A stretch of 64,000 nucleotides of DNA, taken from assembly GCF_023509015.1 (NCBI RefSeq), contig NZ_CP094975.1, positions 6,069,501 to 6,133,500 on the forward strand, written 5' to 3'. The DNA is from Pseudomonas abieticivorans (GTDB taxonomy: Bacteria > Pseudomonadota > Gammaproteobacteria > Pseudomonadales > Pseudomonadaceae). Positions 36,646 to 46,329 of the stretch are shown in pieces. Both the position numbers and the translations under genes were made by a program. The notes beneath the pieces were generated by a model. That model was not told the DNA's origin and searched no databases. It saw nothing but the letters and a program-made list of their open reading frames with translations. How positions within the stretch are numbered: the stretch's first letter is position 1; the number at the start of each line of letters is the position of its first letter.

Positions 36646-38934
36646 ATGTTCAACACCGCATCGTTCAAACACACAAACCCCCTGGCCCGGCTTGCGTTGG
36701 CGATTTCACTGGGCCTGTTCGGCGCCGCCGGCTGGGCACCGCCCGCCAGCGCCCACGGCGGCGCGGCTGAGATGGTGCCGCTGCAAAGCACCCTGGAAGC
36801 GTTCGGTGCCACGGTGAAGTGGGACGATTACGCCGACGTGTTCGTGATCGTCAAGGACGGCGCCTACGTCAAAGTCAAGCCAAACACAAAGGTCGCGCTG
36901 CTCAACGGCAAGCGCCTGGAGCTGACGGTCCCGGTGGTGTTCAAAGGCAAGCAGGCTTACATGTCCAAGGACTTCATCAACACCGTATTCCAGTCGGGGC
37001 TGGACAAGACTTTCGTCATCGAAACCCGCCCGCACCCGCTCAACCCCTTGACCGCCGATGAGATCAAGGCCGCCGTGGACGTAGTCAAAGGTTCCAAGGC
37101 ATACCAGCCGGATTTCCGTTTCACCGAGATTTCCTTGCGCGAGCCGCCAAAAGCCCAGGTGTGGAATTTCGTCTACACCGGCAAGGCCGTGGACGAGCCG
37201 CGCGAAGCCAACATCGTGGTGCTGGAAGGCAAGCACATCATCGAAGGCGTGGTCGACCTCAAGAGCAAATCGCTCAAATCCTGGAAGCCCATCGAAGGCG
37301 CCCATGGCATGGTGCTGCTGGATGACTTCGCCACCGTGCAATCGGTGATCGAAGCCAGCCCCGAATACGCCCAGGCCCTGGCCAAACGCGGCATCAACAA
37401 CGTCAAGGACGTGGTGGCAACCCCACTGACCGTGGGCTATTTCGACGGCAAGGACGGCCTTGAGCAAGACAAACGCCTGCTCAAGGTGGTGAGCTACCTG
37501 AACACCGACGACGGCAATTACTGGGCCCACCCCATCGAAAACCTGGTGGCCGTGGTGGACCTGGAACAGAAAAAGGTGCTGAAAATCGAAGACCAGGGCG
37601 TGATCCCGGTACCGATGAAGCCCACCCCCTATGATGGCCGCGGCCGCAAGGGCGTCAGCGTCAAGCCCCTGGAAATCATTGAGCCCGAAGGCAAGAACTA
37701 CACCATCACCGGCAACAGCATCCACTGGCAGAACTGGGACTTCCACGTGCGCATGGACTCGCGTGTCGGCCCGATCTTGTCCACCGTCACCTATGACGAC
37801 AAGGGCAAGAAACGCAAGATCATGTACGAAGGCAACCTGGGCGGCATGATCGTGCCCTACGGCGACCCGGACGCCGGCTGGTACTTCAAGGCCTACCTGG
37901 ACTCCGGCGAATACGGCATGGGCACCCTCACCTCATCCCTTGCGCCAGGCAAGGATGCACCCGAAAACGCCGTGCTGCTGGACGCCACCATCGCCGACTA
38001 CACCGGCGCGCCCACCAAGATCCCGCGGGCCATGGCGGTGTTCGAGCGTTACGCGGGGCCGGAATACAAGCACCAGGAAATGGGCAAGCCGAACATCAGC
38101 GTGCAGCGCCGCGAGCTGGTGGTGCGCTGGATCAGCACCGTGGGCAACTACGACTACATCTTTGACTGGGTGTTCCAACAGAACGGCACCATCGGCATCG
38201 ACGCCGGCGCCACTGGCATCGAGGCGGTCAAGGGCGTGAAGTCCAGCACCATGCACGACGCCACCGCCAAGGAAGACACGAAATACGGCACCCTGCTGGA
38301 CCACAACATCGTCGGCACCACGCACCAGCACATCTACAACTTCCGCCTGGACATGGACGTGGACGGCGAGAACAACTCGCTGGTCGAAGTGAACCCGGTG
38401 ATCGGCAAGAACGACCGTGGCGGCCCGCGCACCAGCACCATGCAGACCGAGGAGCAAGTGGTGAGCACCGAGCAACAGGCCGCGCAGAAATTCGACCCGG
38501 CCACCGTGCGCCTGATCAGCAACACCAGCAAGGAAAACAAGGTGGGCAACAAAGTCTCCTACCAGATGATCCCTTACGCCGGCGGTACCCACCCAGTGGC
38601 CAAGGGCGCCAACTTTGGCAAGGATGAATGGCTGTACCACCGCCTCAGCTTCATGGACAAGCAACTCTGGGTGACGAAGTACAACCCCGATGAACGCTAC
38701 CCGGAAGGCAAGTACCCTAACCGCTCCGACAAGGACACCGGCCTTGGGCAGTTCACCGCCGATAACCAGTCCATCGAGAACACCGATGACGTGGTGTGGT
38801 TGACCACCGGCACCACCCACATCGCTCGCGCCGAAGAATGGCCGATCATGCCGACCGAGTGGGTGCACGTGCTGCTCAAACCGTGGAATTTCTTTGACGA
38901 GACGCCAACCCTGGATTTGAATGCGCCGCAGTGA
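36646..38934 (+). CDS. tynA: primary-amine oxidase (copper amine oxidase, TPQ)
   Basis: A 762-residue periplasmic enzyme with signal peptide (to about residue 37, PPASAHGGA). The N-terminal D1 domain (residues 38-120: ESTLEAFG-like start and KLNGKR strands) is followed by D2/D3 and the catalytic domain. The cofactor Tyr502 is in VGNYDYIFDW (TPQ precursor); copper His are in THQHIYNF and THIARAEEW. It oxidises phenylethylamine/tyramine to aldehydes plus H2O2 and NH3. E. coli TynA is 757 residues. feaR and feaB follow on the other strand. A second ATG lies three codons upstream (36637). Confidence 0.94.
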   Translation: MFNTASFKHTNPLARLALAISLGLFGAAGWAPPASAHGGAAEMVPLQSTLEAFGATVKWDDYADVFVIVKDGAYVKVKPNTKVALLNGKRLELTVPVVFKGKQAYMSKDFINTVFQSGLDKTFVIETRPHPLNPLTADEIKAAVDVVKGSKAYQPDFRFTEISLREPPKAQVWNFVYTGKAVDEPREANIVVLEGKHIIEGVVDLKSKSLKSWKPIEGAHGMVLLDDFATVQSVIEASPEYAQALAKRGINNVKDVVATPLTVGYFDGKDGLEQDKRLLKVVSYLNTDDGNYWAHPIENLVAVVDLEQKKVLKIEDQGVIPVPMKPTPYDGRGRKGVSVKPLEIIEPEGKNYTITGNSIHWQNWDFHVRMDSRVGPILSTVTYDDKGKKRKIMYEGNLGGMIVPYGDPDAGWYFKAYLDSGEYGMGTLTSSLAPGKDAPENAVLLDATIADYTGAPTKIPRAMAVFERYAGPEYKHQEMGKPNISVQRRELVVRWISTVGNYDYIFDWVFQQNGTIGIDAGATGIEAVKGVKSSTMHDATAKEDTKYGTLLDHNIVGTTHQHIYNFRLDMDVDGENNSLVEVNPVIGKNDRGGPRTSTMQTEEQVVSTEQQAAQKFDPATVRLISNTSKENKVGNKVSYQMIPYAGGTHPVAKGANFGKDEWLYHRLSFMDKQLWVTKYNPDERYPEGKYPNRSDKDTGLGQFTADNQSIENTDDVVWLTTGTTHIARAEEWPIMPTEWVHVLLKPWNFFDETPTLDLNAPQ

Positions 38935-38950
38935 GGCACTGAACTGAACG

Positions 38951-38975
38951 AGGCGACCTTGGGGTCGCCTTTTTT
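38951..38975 (+). terminator. rho-independent terminator after tynA
   Basis: Perfect 8-bp stem AGGCGACC / GGTCGCCT with a TTGG loop followed by a run of T (38970-38975). It lies 17 bases after the tynA stop and between convergent tynA and feaR, so it can serve tynA. Confidence 0.93.
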
Positions 38976-39000
38976 ATGGGTGGTTTGGCTGGGATGAGGG

Positions 39001-39900
39001 CTAACCGCGCCGATAGTCGCGCGGTGAAACCTCAAACTGGCGCTTGAACACCCGCGAAAAATGCGCGGCATCGGTAAACCCCCAGCGAAACGCGATGTCG
39101 GTAATCGACTCATGCCCCATCGCCGGGTCCAGCAGTTCCCGCGCGCACGTTTGCAGGCGCGTGCGTTGGATGTAGCGGCATACCGAATCACCTTCAAGCT
39201 CGAACAACCGATACAACTGGCGCACTGAAATGTGCAGTTGCGCGGCCAGGCTCAGGGGCGACAGCGTGTGGTTGCCCAGGCTGTACTGGATCAGCCGCTC
39301 AGCTTGCAGTCGCAGCGAATCGCATACCAACGGTTGGTAATCGTAGTGCATCACCGGGTTGAGCAAGGCCAGCAGCGCATCCTCCAGGGCCTCGCCTTCC
39401 TGCGGCGTGGCCCATTGGTCCAGGTCGCCAAACGCCACTTGGCGTACCACCGTACGCAATACCTGGCCACTCATGCCCGCCGGCGACAGTTTGCCAAAGC
39501 GGCTGCCGCGCACCGGCAGTTTTTCGCGCGACAGGTGGATCGATACGTGGGTAAACAGCCCATGGGGTAACATTTCATAGGCTTTGGAGGAGTCCAGTAA
39601 CGCCATGTCCCCCGTATTCAAGGTCAGGCGTTCGGTGCCCAGGTCGATATCCATGGCGCCCTCCTTTTGCAGCACCAGGAAGCAGAAGCGGTCGTCGTCG
39701 CTGCCGGCGTCAGCCTGGCGACGCTTGATGGAGGCGGCATTGGTGCGGATCCGGGCCACCTCGGTGCTGCCCAACAGGTGGCGCTGAACGTCACCGATAA
39801 ACAATGCCTCGCCGTGTGCCGGGCGGGTCGAGAAGCGCCCGCAAACGTTCTGCAGCGTGCTGCTCCAGCGGGAAAAGTCGTGGGTGGGGTGTTCGTTCAT
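39001..39900 (-). CDS. feaR: AraC family activator FeaR
   Basis: A 299-residue regulator with an N-terminal AraC-binding-like domain (about residues 40-170) and a C-terminal AraC HTH pair (about 200-298: LAAQLHISVRQLYRLFELEG and ITDIAFRWGFTDAAHFSRVF). FeaR activates tynA and feaB in response to phenylethylamine-derived compounds. It lies between these two genes, with feaB on the same strand 100 bases upstream of it. Confidence 0.9.
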   Translation of the reverse strand: MNEHPTHDFSRWSSTLQNVCGRFSTRPAHGEALFIGDVQRHLLGSTEVARIRTNAASIKRRQADAGSDDDRFCFLVLQKEGAMDIDLGTERLTLNTGDMALLDSSKAYEMLPHGLFTHVSIHLSREKLPVRGSRFGKLSPAGMSGQVLRTVVRQVAFGDLDQWATPQEGEALEDALLALLNPVMHYDYQPLVCDSLRLQAERLIQYSLGNHTLSPLSLAAQLHISVRQLYRLFELEGDSVCRYIQRTRLQTCARELLDPAMGHESITDIAFRWGFTDAAHFSRVFKRQFEVSPRDYRRG

Positions 39901-40000
39901 CGCGGCCTCGGGCTAATCCTGCGGTGTGGGGTAACACCGCTGTTTCAGATGCACGCTTCGGGCCAGTGGCGCGTCGTGGGCACGACGCGCCTGGCAGGGC

Positions 40001-41488
40001 TCAGTACTTGATCATCACCGACTTCAATTCGGTGTAGTCGTCGATAAAGGCGCTGCCGAACTCACGGCCCACGCCCGACGCCTTGATACCGCCAAACGGC
40101 ACGGCTGGGTCGATGAAGGTGTGCATGTTGACCCACACCGTGCCCGCCTCGATCTGCGGGATCAGGCGCATGGCCTTGGACAGGTCGTTAGTCCACAGGC
40201 TGGCGGTCAGGCCGAAAGGGCTGTCGTTCATCAACTCGACCAGTTCTTCTTCAGTGTCGAACGGCAAAAAGCAGGTTACCGGGCCAAAGATTTCTTCGTG
40301 CAGCAGGCTGTCGCCGGCACTGTGGGCGCGGATCACCGTGGGTTGAACGTAGTAACCGGGGCGATCGATGGCTTGGCCGCCGTAGACAATCTGGCTTTCG
40401 GCCGCGGCGCGTTTGAAGTAGCCAAGCATCTTCTCGAAGTGCGGTTTGTTGGCCAATGGGCCGAATTGCGCGCTTTCGTCCAGGGGCGAACCGATCTTCA
40501 GTTCGGCCAGGCCTGCGGCGAGTTTTTCCAGCAACTCATCGATGCGCGAACGGTGCACGTAGAAGCGCTCGGGCGAGGCGCACACCTGGCCCTGGTGCAC
40601 GTAGGCGGTCTGGATGATCCCGGCCACGGCCATGTCCACGTCGACATCCGCCAGGAAGGCCGCCGGGTTCTTGCCTCCCAACTCCAGGGTGGCGCGGGTC
40701 AGGTTCGCCGCCATCGCCGCCTGGCCCACGGCGATGCCGGTAGGCACGGAGCCGGTGAAGGCTACTTTGCTGATCAGACGATGGGCAATCAGTTGCTGGC
40801 CCACCTGGCCACCACCGTTGACGATATTGAATGCGCCTGCCGGCACGCCGGCCTCGATGGCAAGCTCGGCAATACGCAACAGGGTCAGCGGGGTGAATTC
40901 ACTGGGCTTGATCACCACGGTACAGCCGGTGACCAGGGCCGAGGCGATCTTCCAGATGCCGATCATCACCGAGAAATTCCACGGCACGATACCGGCCACC
41001 ACGCCCACCGGCTCGCGGCGAGTAAAAGCGGTGTACTTTTCAGTGCCAAACGAGGGGATCGACGGCTGCATGGTCTCGCCGTTGATCTTGGTCGCCCAAC
41101 CGGCGTAGTAACGCAGGAATACCGCGCTCTGGGCGATTTCGAAATGCCGCGACAGTTGGATGGACTTACCGGAGCATAGTGTCTCGATCTGCGCCAGTTC
41201 CTCATTGTTGGCGTCGATCAGGTCGGCGAGTTTGTTGAGGATCACGCCCTTCTGATACGGCAGCATATCGGCCCAGGCGCCCTTGAACGCCTGCCGCGCA
41301 CCGTTGACCGCCGCCTGCACATCGGCTTCGTCAGCGTCACGAATGTGCGCGATGACTTGGCCATTGGCTGGGTTGACCACTGCTATTTTGTTGCTGGACA
41401 GGCTGGGTGCATAGGCACCGTCAATAAAATTGGCATGGTCGCGTTCAAGGAACGCAAGAACGCTGGGGAGTAGCTGGATTTCACTCAT
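40001..41488 (-). CDS. feaB: phenylacetaldehyde dehydrogenase
   Basis: A 495-residue NAD-dependent aldehyde dehydrogenase. Catalytic residues: Asn in VPWNFSVM, the Glu in LELGGKNPA and the Cys in HQGQVCASPERF; NAD-binding FTGSVPTG is present. It oxidises phenylacetaldehyde from TynA to phenylacetate. I chose the ATG at 41488 (MSEIQLLPSV). It is upstream of feaR on the same strand and follows the Lrp gene on that strand after about 100 bases. Confidence 0.92.
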   Translation of the reverse strand: MSEIQLLPSVLAFLERDHANFIDGAYAPSLSSNKIAVVNPANGQVIAHIRDADEADVQAAVNGARQAFKGAWADMLPYQKGVILNKLADLIDANNEELAQIETLCSGKSIQLSRHFEIAQSAVFLRYYAGWATKINGETMQPSIPSFGTEKYTAFTRREPVGVVAGIVPWNFSVMIGIWKIASALVTGCTVVIKPSEFTPLTLLRIAELAIEAGVPAGAFNIVNGGGQVGQQLIAHRLISKVAFTGSVPTGIAVGQAAMAANLTRATLELGGKNPAAFLADVDVDMAVAGIIQTAYVHQGQVCASPERFYVHRSRIDELLEKLAAGLAELKIGSPLDESAQFGPLANKPHFEKMLGYFKRAAAESQIVYGGQAIDRPGYYVQPTVIRAHSAGDSLLHEEIFGPVTCFLPFDTEEELVELMNDSPFGLTASLWTNDLSKAMRLIPQIEAGTVWVNMHTFIDPAVPFGGIKASGVGREFGSAFIDDYTELKSVMIKY

Positions 41489-41589
41489 TTTCAGATCCGC
41501 CTGGTTTTTAAAGCCACCATGCGGTAAATCCAACGGTGATGCTTGAACGTGCCTGCCAATGAGTTGTGCAGGGCTGCCAGGTTGGGCCG

Positions 41590-42048
41590 CTACACGTACC
41601 CCAACGGCAACTGCGTCGTGGCTTTGATCTGTTCCATGGCAAAGCTGGAACTGATATCACTGATGCCTTCGATCTGGATCAGTTGCTTGTACACCGCGTC
41701 GTAGCCTGCGATGTCCGGCACCACGATGCGCAACAGGTAATCGGTATCGCCGGCCATGCGGTAGCACGCCACCACTTCAGGCAAACCACCGACCAGTTCG
41801 TGAAAGCGCGCCAGCCACTGTGCGTTGTGCTGGTGGGTGCGGATGGCAGCGAACACCGTGACCTTCACGTTCAACTGCAACGGGTCGAGCAAAGCCACCC
41901 GGCGCTGGATCATGCCACTTTCTTCCAGCTTCTGGATGCGCCGCCAACACGCCGTGCTGCCCAAGCCCACGCGCTCGGCAATCTCGCCTACCGGCAAGGT
42001 GCAATCGGCCTGAAGCAAGGTCAGGATGCTGCGGTCAAATTTGTCCAC
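41590..42048 (-). CDS. Lrp/AsnC family regulator
   Basis: A 152-residue feast/famine regulator: N-terminal HTH (residues 2-60; LPVGEIAERVGLGSTACWRR) and a RAM/AsnC ligand domain (residues 65-150; CYRMAGDTDYLLRIVVPDI). It is divergent from the cysteine desulfurase-like gene with a 153-base shared gap that contains AT-rich promoter-like sequence, so it probably controls that gene and senses an amino acid such as cysteine. Confidence 0.9.
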   Translation of the reverse strand: MDKFDRSILTLLQADCTLPVGEIAERVGLGSTACWRRIQKLEESGMIQRRVALLDPLQLNVKVTVFAAIRTHQHNAQWLARFHELVGGLPEVVACYRMAGDTDYLLRIVVPDIAGYDAVYKQLIQIEGISDISSSFAMEQIKATTQLPLGYV

Positions 42049-42201
42049 GCGGGGCGCCTTCGCAATATTTTTTCATAAAGGCATAAAGTAATGGAAAAAT
42101 ATTCTAGGCAACAGCGCGATCTGCGTCGATAAATCAATTTTTTTCACCGTGCTCCGGGGTAGTCTTTTCCCATCCTTTTTGATTGATCGGGAACACCTTC
42201 C

Positions 42202-43356
42202 ATGAGCACCCTGCCCCTCTATTTCGACTACGCCGCCACCACTCCCGTGGACGACCGGGTGATCCAGGCCATGGTCGCTTGCCTCGGCCAGAGCGGCACG
42301 TTTGGCAACCCCGCTTCAAGCTCCCACGCCTACGGCAACCAGGCACGCCAAGCGGTGGAACTGGCACGCCGGCAAGTCGGTGAACTGGTGGGCGCGCCCG
42401 CCGAATCGATCATCTGGACCTCGGGCGCCACCGAGTCCAACAACCTGGCGATCAAGGGCGCTGCCCAAGCCAGCGACGGCCAGCGACGGCACATCATCAC
42501 CAGCGTGATCGAGCACAAGGCGGTGCTCGATACCGTGCGCGAGCTGGAGCAACAGGGTTTCCCGGTAACCTGGCTGGTGCCCGATGCGAACGGCTTGATC
42601 CACCCCGCCGCCGTCATCGCGGCCCTGCGCAGCGACACCCTGCTGGTCAGCCTGATGCTGGTGAACAACGAGCTGGGCACCCTGACCGACATCGCCGGCA
42701 TCGGCCAGGCCGTGCGGGCCAACGGCGCCCTGCTGCATGTGGACGCGGCCCAAGGTGCGGGCAAGGTGGCCATCGACTTGAGCTGCCTTGATGTCGACCT
42801 GATGTCTTTTTCCGCCCACAAGCTGTACGGCCCCAAGGGCATTGGCGCGCTGTACGTGGGTGCGCGGGCCAAGCCACTGCTCAAGGCCCAGATGCACGGC
42901 GGCGGTCACGAGCAGGGGCTGCGTTCGGGCACCCTGGCCACCCACCAGATCGTCGGCATGGGTGCAGCCTTCGCGCTGGCCTGCACCGAATTTGAAACCG
43001 ACACCGTGCACATCAGCCAGTTGTGCGACACCTTGAAAACCCGCTTGCTGCAGTTGCCAGGCGTGCGCCTCAACGGCAGTGCCACCCAGCGTATTCCCAA
43101 CACCTTGAACCTGTTGATCGAGCACCCGGGCTTTAACAGCGCGCGCCTGGCGGGCGACCTGGCCCTTTCCTCGACCTCGGCCTGCAACTCGGCCAGCCAC
43201 GCCGCTTCCCACGTGCTGCTCGCCATTGGCCTGACCCAGGCCCAGGCCTTAAGCTGCGTGCGTCTGAGCTTTGGCCGCTACACCCGCACAGCCGACGTCG
43301 AACGGGCGTTTGCCGTGATAAGCGCCGCCTTGAGCGCTCCGGCGTTGCCGTGGTGA
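42202..43356 (+). CDS. cysteine desulfurase-like class V aminotransferase (IscS/NifS type)
   Basis: A 384-residue PLP enzyme. YFDYAATTPVD opens the protein; the PLP His is in SVIEHKAVL, the PLP Asp in HVDAAQGAG and the Lys in FSAHKLYGPKGIG; the mobile loop carries the catalytic Cys in LSSTSACNSASHAAS, matching the IscS pattern SSGSAC. It mobilises sulfur from cysteine. No iscU, iscA or hscBA genes are adjacent, so it is not the housekeeping Isc locus; with the Lrp regulator it may serve cysteine breakdown. ATG at 42202 after a weak GGAACACC. Confidence 0.87.
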   Translation: MSTLPLYFDYAATTPVDDRVIQAMVACLGQSGTFGNPASSSHAYGNQARQAVELARRQVGELVGAPAESIIWTSGATESNNLAIKGAAQASDGQRRHIITSVIEHKAVLDTVRELEQQGFPVTWLVPDANGLIHPAAVIAALRSDTLLVSLMLVNNELGTLTDIAGIGQAVRANGALLHVDAAQGAGKVAIDLSCLDVDLMSFSAHKLYGPKGIGALYVGARAKPLLKAQMHGGGHEQGLRSGTLATHQIVGMGAAFALACTEFETDTVHISQLCDTLKTRLLQLPGVRLNGSATQRIPNTLNLLIEHPGFNSARLAGDLALSSTSACNSASHAASHVLLAIGLTQAQALSCVRLSFGRYTRTADVERAFAVISAALSAPALPW

Positions 43357-43453
43357 TTGGCAGCTGAATCGATTCATTGATACCGGTTTCACAGCGCCTG
43401 CATTTCGGTCTAAGCTAGATCCTCTGTCGTGCGACATCCATGGAGGTAGTGTG

Positions 43454-45079
43454 ATGAATCAAGAGAATCCACTGAGCAGCCTGTACCCGGCTGCCGCGGA
43501 TATCCCGGAGCAGTATCGCCTCACCGGCCAGGTCGAGCAGCGCGAGTACCTGGTGGACGGCACGTTGCGCCGTTGGGAAGGCCCCCTGGCAACGGTGCGC
43601 AGCCCGATTTCCCTGGCCACCGAGCACGGTGACGAACCGGTGATCCTGGGCAGCACGCCGCTGCTCGATGCCGACACCGCCCTGACCGCCCTCGACGCCG
43701 CCGTGCGGGCCTACGATAAAGGCCGCGGCGCCTGGCCCAACCTGCGGGTGGCCGAGCGCATCCAGCATGTGGAAAGCTTTTTGGCGCGCATGCGTGAGCA
43801 GCGCGACGCCGTGGTCAAGCTGTTGATGTGGGAAATCGGCAAGAACCTCAAGGACTCGCAAAAAGAGTTCGACCGCACCTGCGACTACATCATCGACACG
43901 ATCAACGCCCTCAAAGAGCTTGATCGTCGCTCCAGCCGCTTTGAGCTGGAACAGGACACGCTCGGCCAGATCCGCCGGGTGCCGCTGGGCGTGGCCTTGT
44001 GCATGGGCCCTTATAACTACCCGCTCAACGAAACCTTCACCACGCTGATCCCGGCGCTGATCATGGGCAACACCGTGGTGTTCAAGCCGGCCAAGTTCGG
44101 CGTGCTGTTGATTCGCCCCCTGCTCGAAGCCTTCCGCGACAGCTTCCCGCCTGGCGTGATCAACGTGATCTATGGCAGTGGCCGCGAAACCGTGAGCGCC
44201 CTGATGGCCAGCGGCAAGATCGACATCTTTGCCTTCATCGGCACCCACAAGGCTGCCAGCGACCTGAAAAAGCTGCACCCCAAGCCGCACCGGCTGCGGT
44301 CGGCCCTGGGCCTGGATGCGAAAAACCCAGGCATCGTGCTGCCCGAAGTGGACCTGGACAACGCCGTCAACGAAGCCGTGACCGGTTCGCTGTCGTTCAA
44401 CGGCCAGCGCTGCACCGCGCTCAAGATTCTGTTCGTGCACGAAGAGGTGGTCGATCAGTTCGTGAGCAAGTTCAACGCCAAGCTGGCCACGCTCAAGCCC
44501 GGCATGCCGTGGGACCCGGCCGCCTCGCTGACACCGCTGCCGGAACCGGGCAAAACCGCCTACCTGTCGGGGCTGGTCAGTGATGCCGTGGAAAAAGGCG
44601 CCCGCGTGGTGAACGCCGGTGGTGGCGCGATTCGTGGCTCGTTCTTCTACCCCGCCGTGCTGTACCCGGTGACGCCGAGCATGCGCGTGTACCAGGAAGA
44701 GCAGTTCGGCCCGGTAGTGCCGATCGTGCCGTTCCGCGACCTGGAAACGGTGATCGACTACGTGCTTGAGTCCGACTTCGGCCAGCAGGCAAGTATCTTC
44801 GGCACCAACCCCGAGCAGGTCGGCAAGCTGGTGGACATTTTCGCCAACCAGGTGGGCCGCATCAACATCAATGCCCAGTGCCAACGCGGACCGGACACCT
44901 ACCCGTTCAATGGTCGTAAAAACTCTGCAGAGGGCACGCTGTCGGTGGACGATGCATTGCGCACCTTCTCGATCCGCACCCTGGTAGCGACCAAGTTCCA
45001 GGAAGCCAACAAGACGTTGGTCAGCGAGATCATTCGTAATCGCCAGTCGAGCTTTTTGACCACCGATTATATTTTCTGA
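43454..45079 (+). CDS. gapN: NADP-dependent glyceraldehyde-3-phosphate dehydrogenase
   Basis: A 541-residue aldehyde dehydrogenase superfamily member of the non-phosphorylating GapN type. Features: CMGPYNYPLNETFTTLIPAL (catalytic Asn in the YNYP motif), FIGTHKAASDL, and FNGQRCTALK with the catalytic Cys; the C-terminal RGPDTYPFNGRKNSAEGT is typical of this branch. It oxidises glyceraldehyde-3-phosphate to 3-phosphoglycerate, making NADPH. ATG at 43454 with GGAGG nearby. A perfect hairpin at 45090-45110 lies just after the stop. Confidence 0.9.
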   Translation: MNQENPLSSLYPAAADIPEQYRLTGQVEQREYLVDGTLRRWEGPLATVRSPISLATEHGDEPVILGSTPLLDADTALTALDAAVRAYDKGRGAWPNLRVAERIQHVESFLARMREQRDAVVKLLMWEIGKNLKDSQKEFDRTCDYIIDTINALKELDRRSSRFELEQDTLGQIRRVPLGVALCMGPYNYPLNETFTTLIPALIMGNTVVFKPAKFGVLLIRPLLEAFRDSFPPGVINVIYGSGRETVSALMASGKIDIFAFIGTHKAASDLKKLHPKPHRLRSALGLDAKNPGIVLPEVDLDNAVNEAVTGSLSFNGQRCTALKILFVHEEVVDQFVSKFNAKLATLKPGMPWDPAASLTPLPEPGKTAYLSGLVSDAVEKGARVVNAGGGAIRGSFFYPAVLYPVTPSMRVYQEEQFGPVVPIVPFRDLETVIDYVLESDFGQQASIFGTNPEQVGKLVDIFANQVGRININAQCQRGPDTYPFNGRKNSAEGTLSVDDALRTFSIRTLVATKFQEANKTLVSEIIRNRQSSFLTTDYIF

Positions 45080-45089
45080 TGGGATTTGC

Positions 45090-45110
45090 GGCGGGGCGCA
45101 ATGCCCCGCC
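45090..45110. terminator. hairpin after gapN
   Basis: Perfect 8-bp GC-rich stem GGCGGGGC / GCCCCGCC with loop GCAAT, beginning 10 bases beyond the gapN stop codon. No T-run follows, so it may act with Rho or as an mRNA 3' stabiliser. Confidence 0.6.
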
Positions 45111-45206
45111 TGCACGCTGTTATCACTGACCGCGCAAGGCCTTGCTTGCATCACCTACAGCTGCGCGGCATGATCAGATCGTTTGCGTCCAGGACGACAC
45201 GCACTT

Positions 45207-46329
45207 ATGTCTGCTCCCCTCATCGCTGCCAGTGACAAGGCCTCGCGCCGCGCCGCATTGACCATGGCCCTGTGCCTGCCCAGCGACGTACTGCTTTACC
45301 TGCTGCTGCCCATGCAGCCCCAGGCTTTTGGCATTAGCTTGGCCCAGGCCGGCATCTTGCTGGCGGCCAACCGCCTGGTGCGCATCGTTGGCTACAGCCA
45401 GGTGGTGCGTTTCTATGCCCGTCACGGTGACCGCCTCACCAGCAGCATTGCCGCCGGTGCGGCTGCGCTGTGCGCCCTGGGCAATGCCACCCTCTCAGGC
45501 TTTGCCTGGCTGCTGGGCCTGCGCCTGGTATGGGGTTTGTGTTTCGCCGCGCTGAACCTCTCGACCCAGGTGATGGCCACCGCCGAGCCCAGCGGTGCTG
45601 CCAGGCGTTCAGGACCGGGCGCGGGCCATCGCCGCAATCGGGCCCATGCTGGCCCTGCCGCTGGGTGCCGCGCTGACCCACTGGTGGGGGCCGCGGGTGA
45701 TCTTCGTGATACTGAGCGTGTGTTGTTTGCTGGGGCTGTGGTTCGCCCGTCAGTTGCCGGCCACCGGGCATGCCTTCAACGCTGCCGGCAAGCGTTTCAA
45801 GTGGCCGGACAGCGTGGCGGTGTGGTCGTTTGTCGAGGGCGTGGCGCTGGACGGGCTGTTCATTTTCGGCTTGTCGCTGCAAGCACAGAAGATGCTGGGC
45901 GCCGACGCCGTGCTGGTGGCAGGTGCGCTGATGGGCCTGCGCTACCTATCGGAAATGGTCTTGAGCCCCTTGGGCGGGCGGGCCGCACAACAGTTTGGTG
46001 CAACGCCCATGCTGCTGCTGTTCTCCATCGCCAGCGCCTTGGCCCTGACCGTGTTTGGCAGCCACTGGGTGATCGTCGGCGGCGCGGCGGTACTGGTGCT
46101 GCGTGCCCTGCAACTGCCCTTGGTGACCACCCTGGTGGCCGAACGCAACCCAGGGCCCAATCGCGTACAGGCACTGGCCTCCAACGCCGTATGGCGTGAC
46201 GTGGGCGCAGGCCTGGGCCCGTTGCTGGCCGGTGTACTGTTGCCCGTTGCCTCGGCGCCTTGGGTGTTTGGCCTGGCGGGGCTGGCGATCGCCCTGAGTG
46301 CGGTGGCCTGCTGGCGGTACCAGCCGTGA
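45207..46329 (+). pseudogene. MFS transporter interrupted by a +1 frameshift
   Basis: The N-terminal part starts at the ATG at 45207 and encodes about four membrane helices to about residue 134 (LNLSTQVMATAEPSG). The frame then turns into Arg/Gly/Pro-rich residues. MFS-like sequence continues in the next frame from about 45616 (DRARAIAAIGPMLALPLGAA) to the TGA at 46327. One extra C in the pair at 45615-45616 would restore GARRSGRARAI. The two halves together give a normal transporter of about 370 residues. The TGA overlaps the GTG start of the next gene. True lesion or sequence error. Confidence 0.8.

Noticed and set aside
38935..39000. Small gene between tynA and feaR
   Set aside because: Only a rho-independent terminator is present; no start and frame of useful length.
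43415..45154. Long antisense frame over gapN (579 codons)
   Set aside because: It mirrors the real gene; the composition is His/Gln/Ala/Gly-rich with no family signature.
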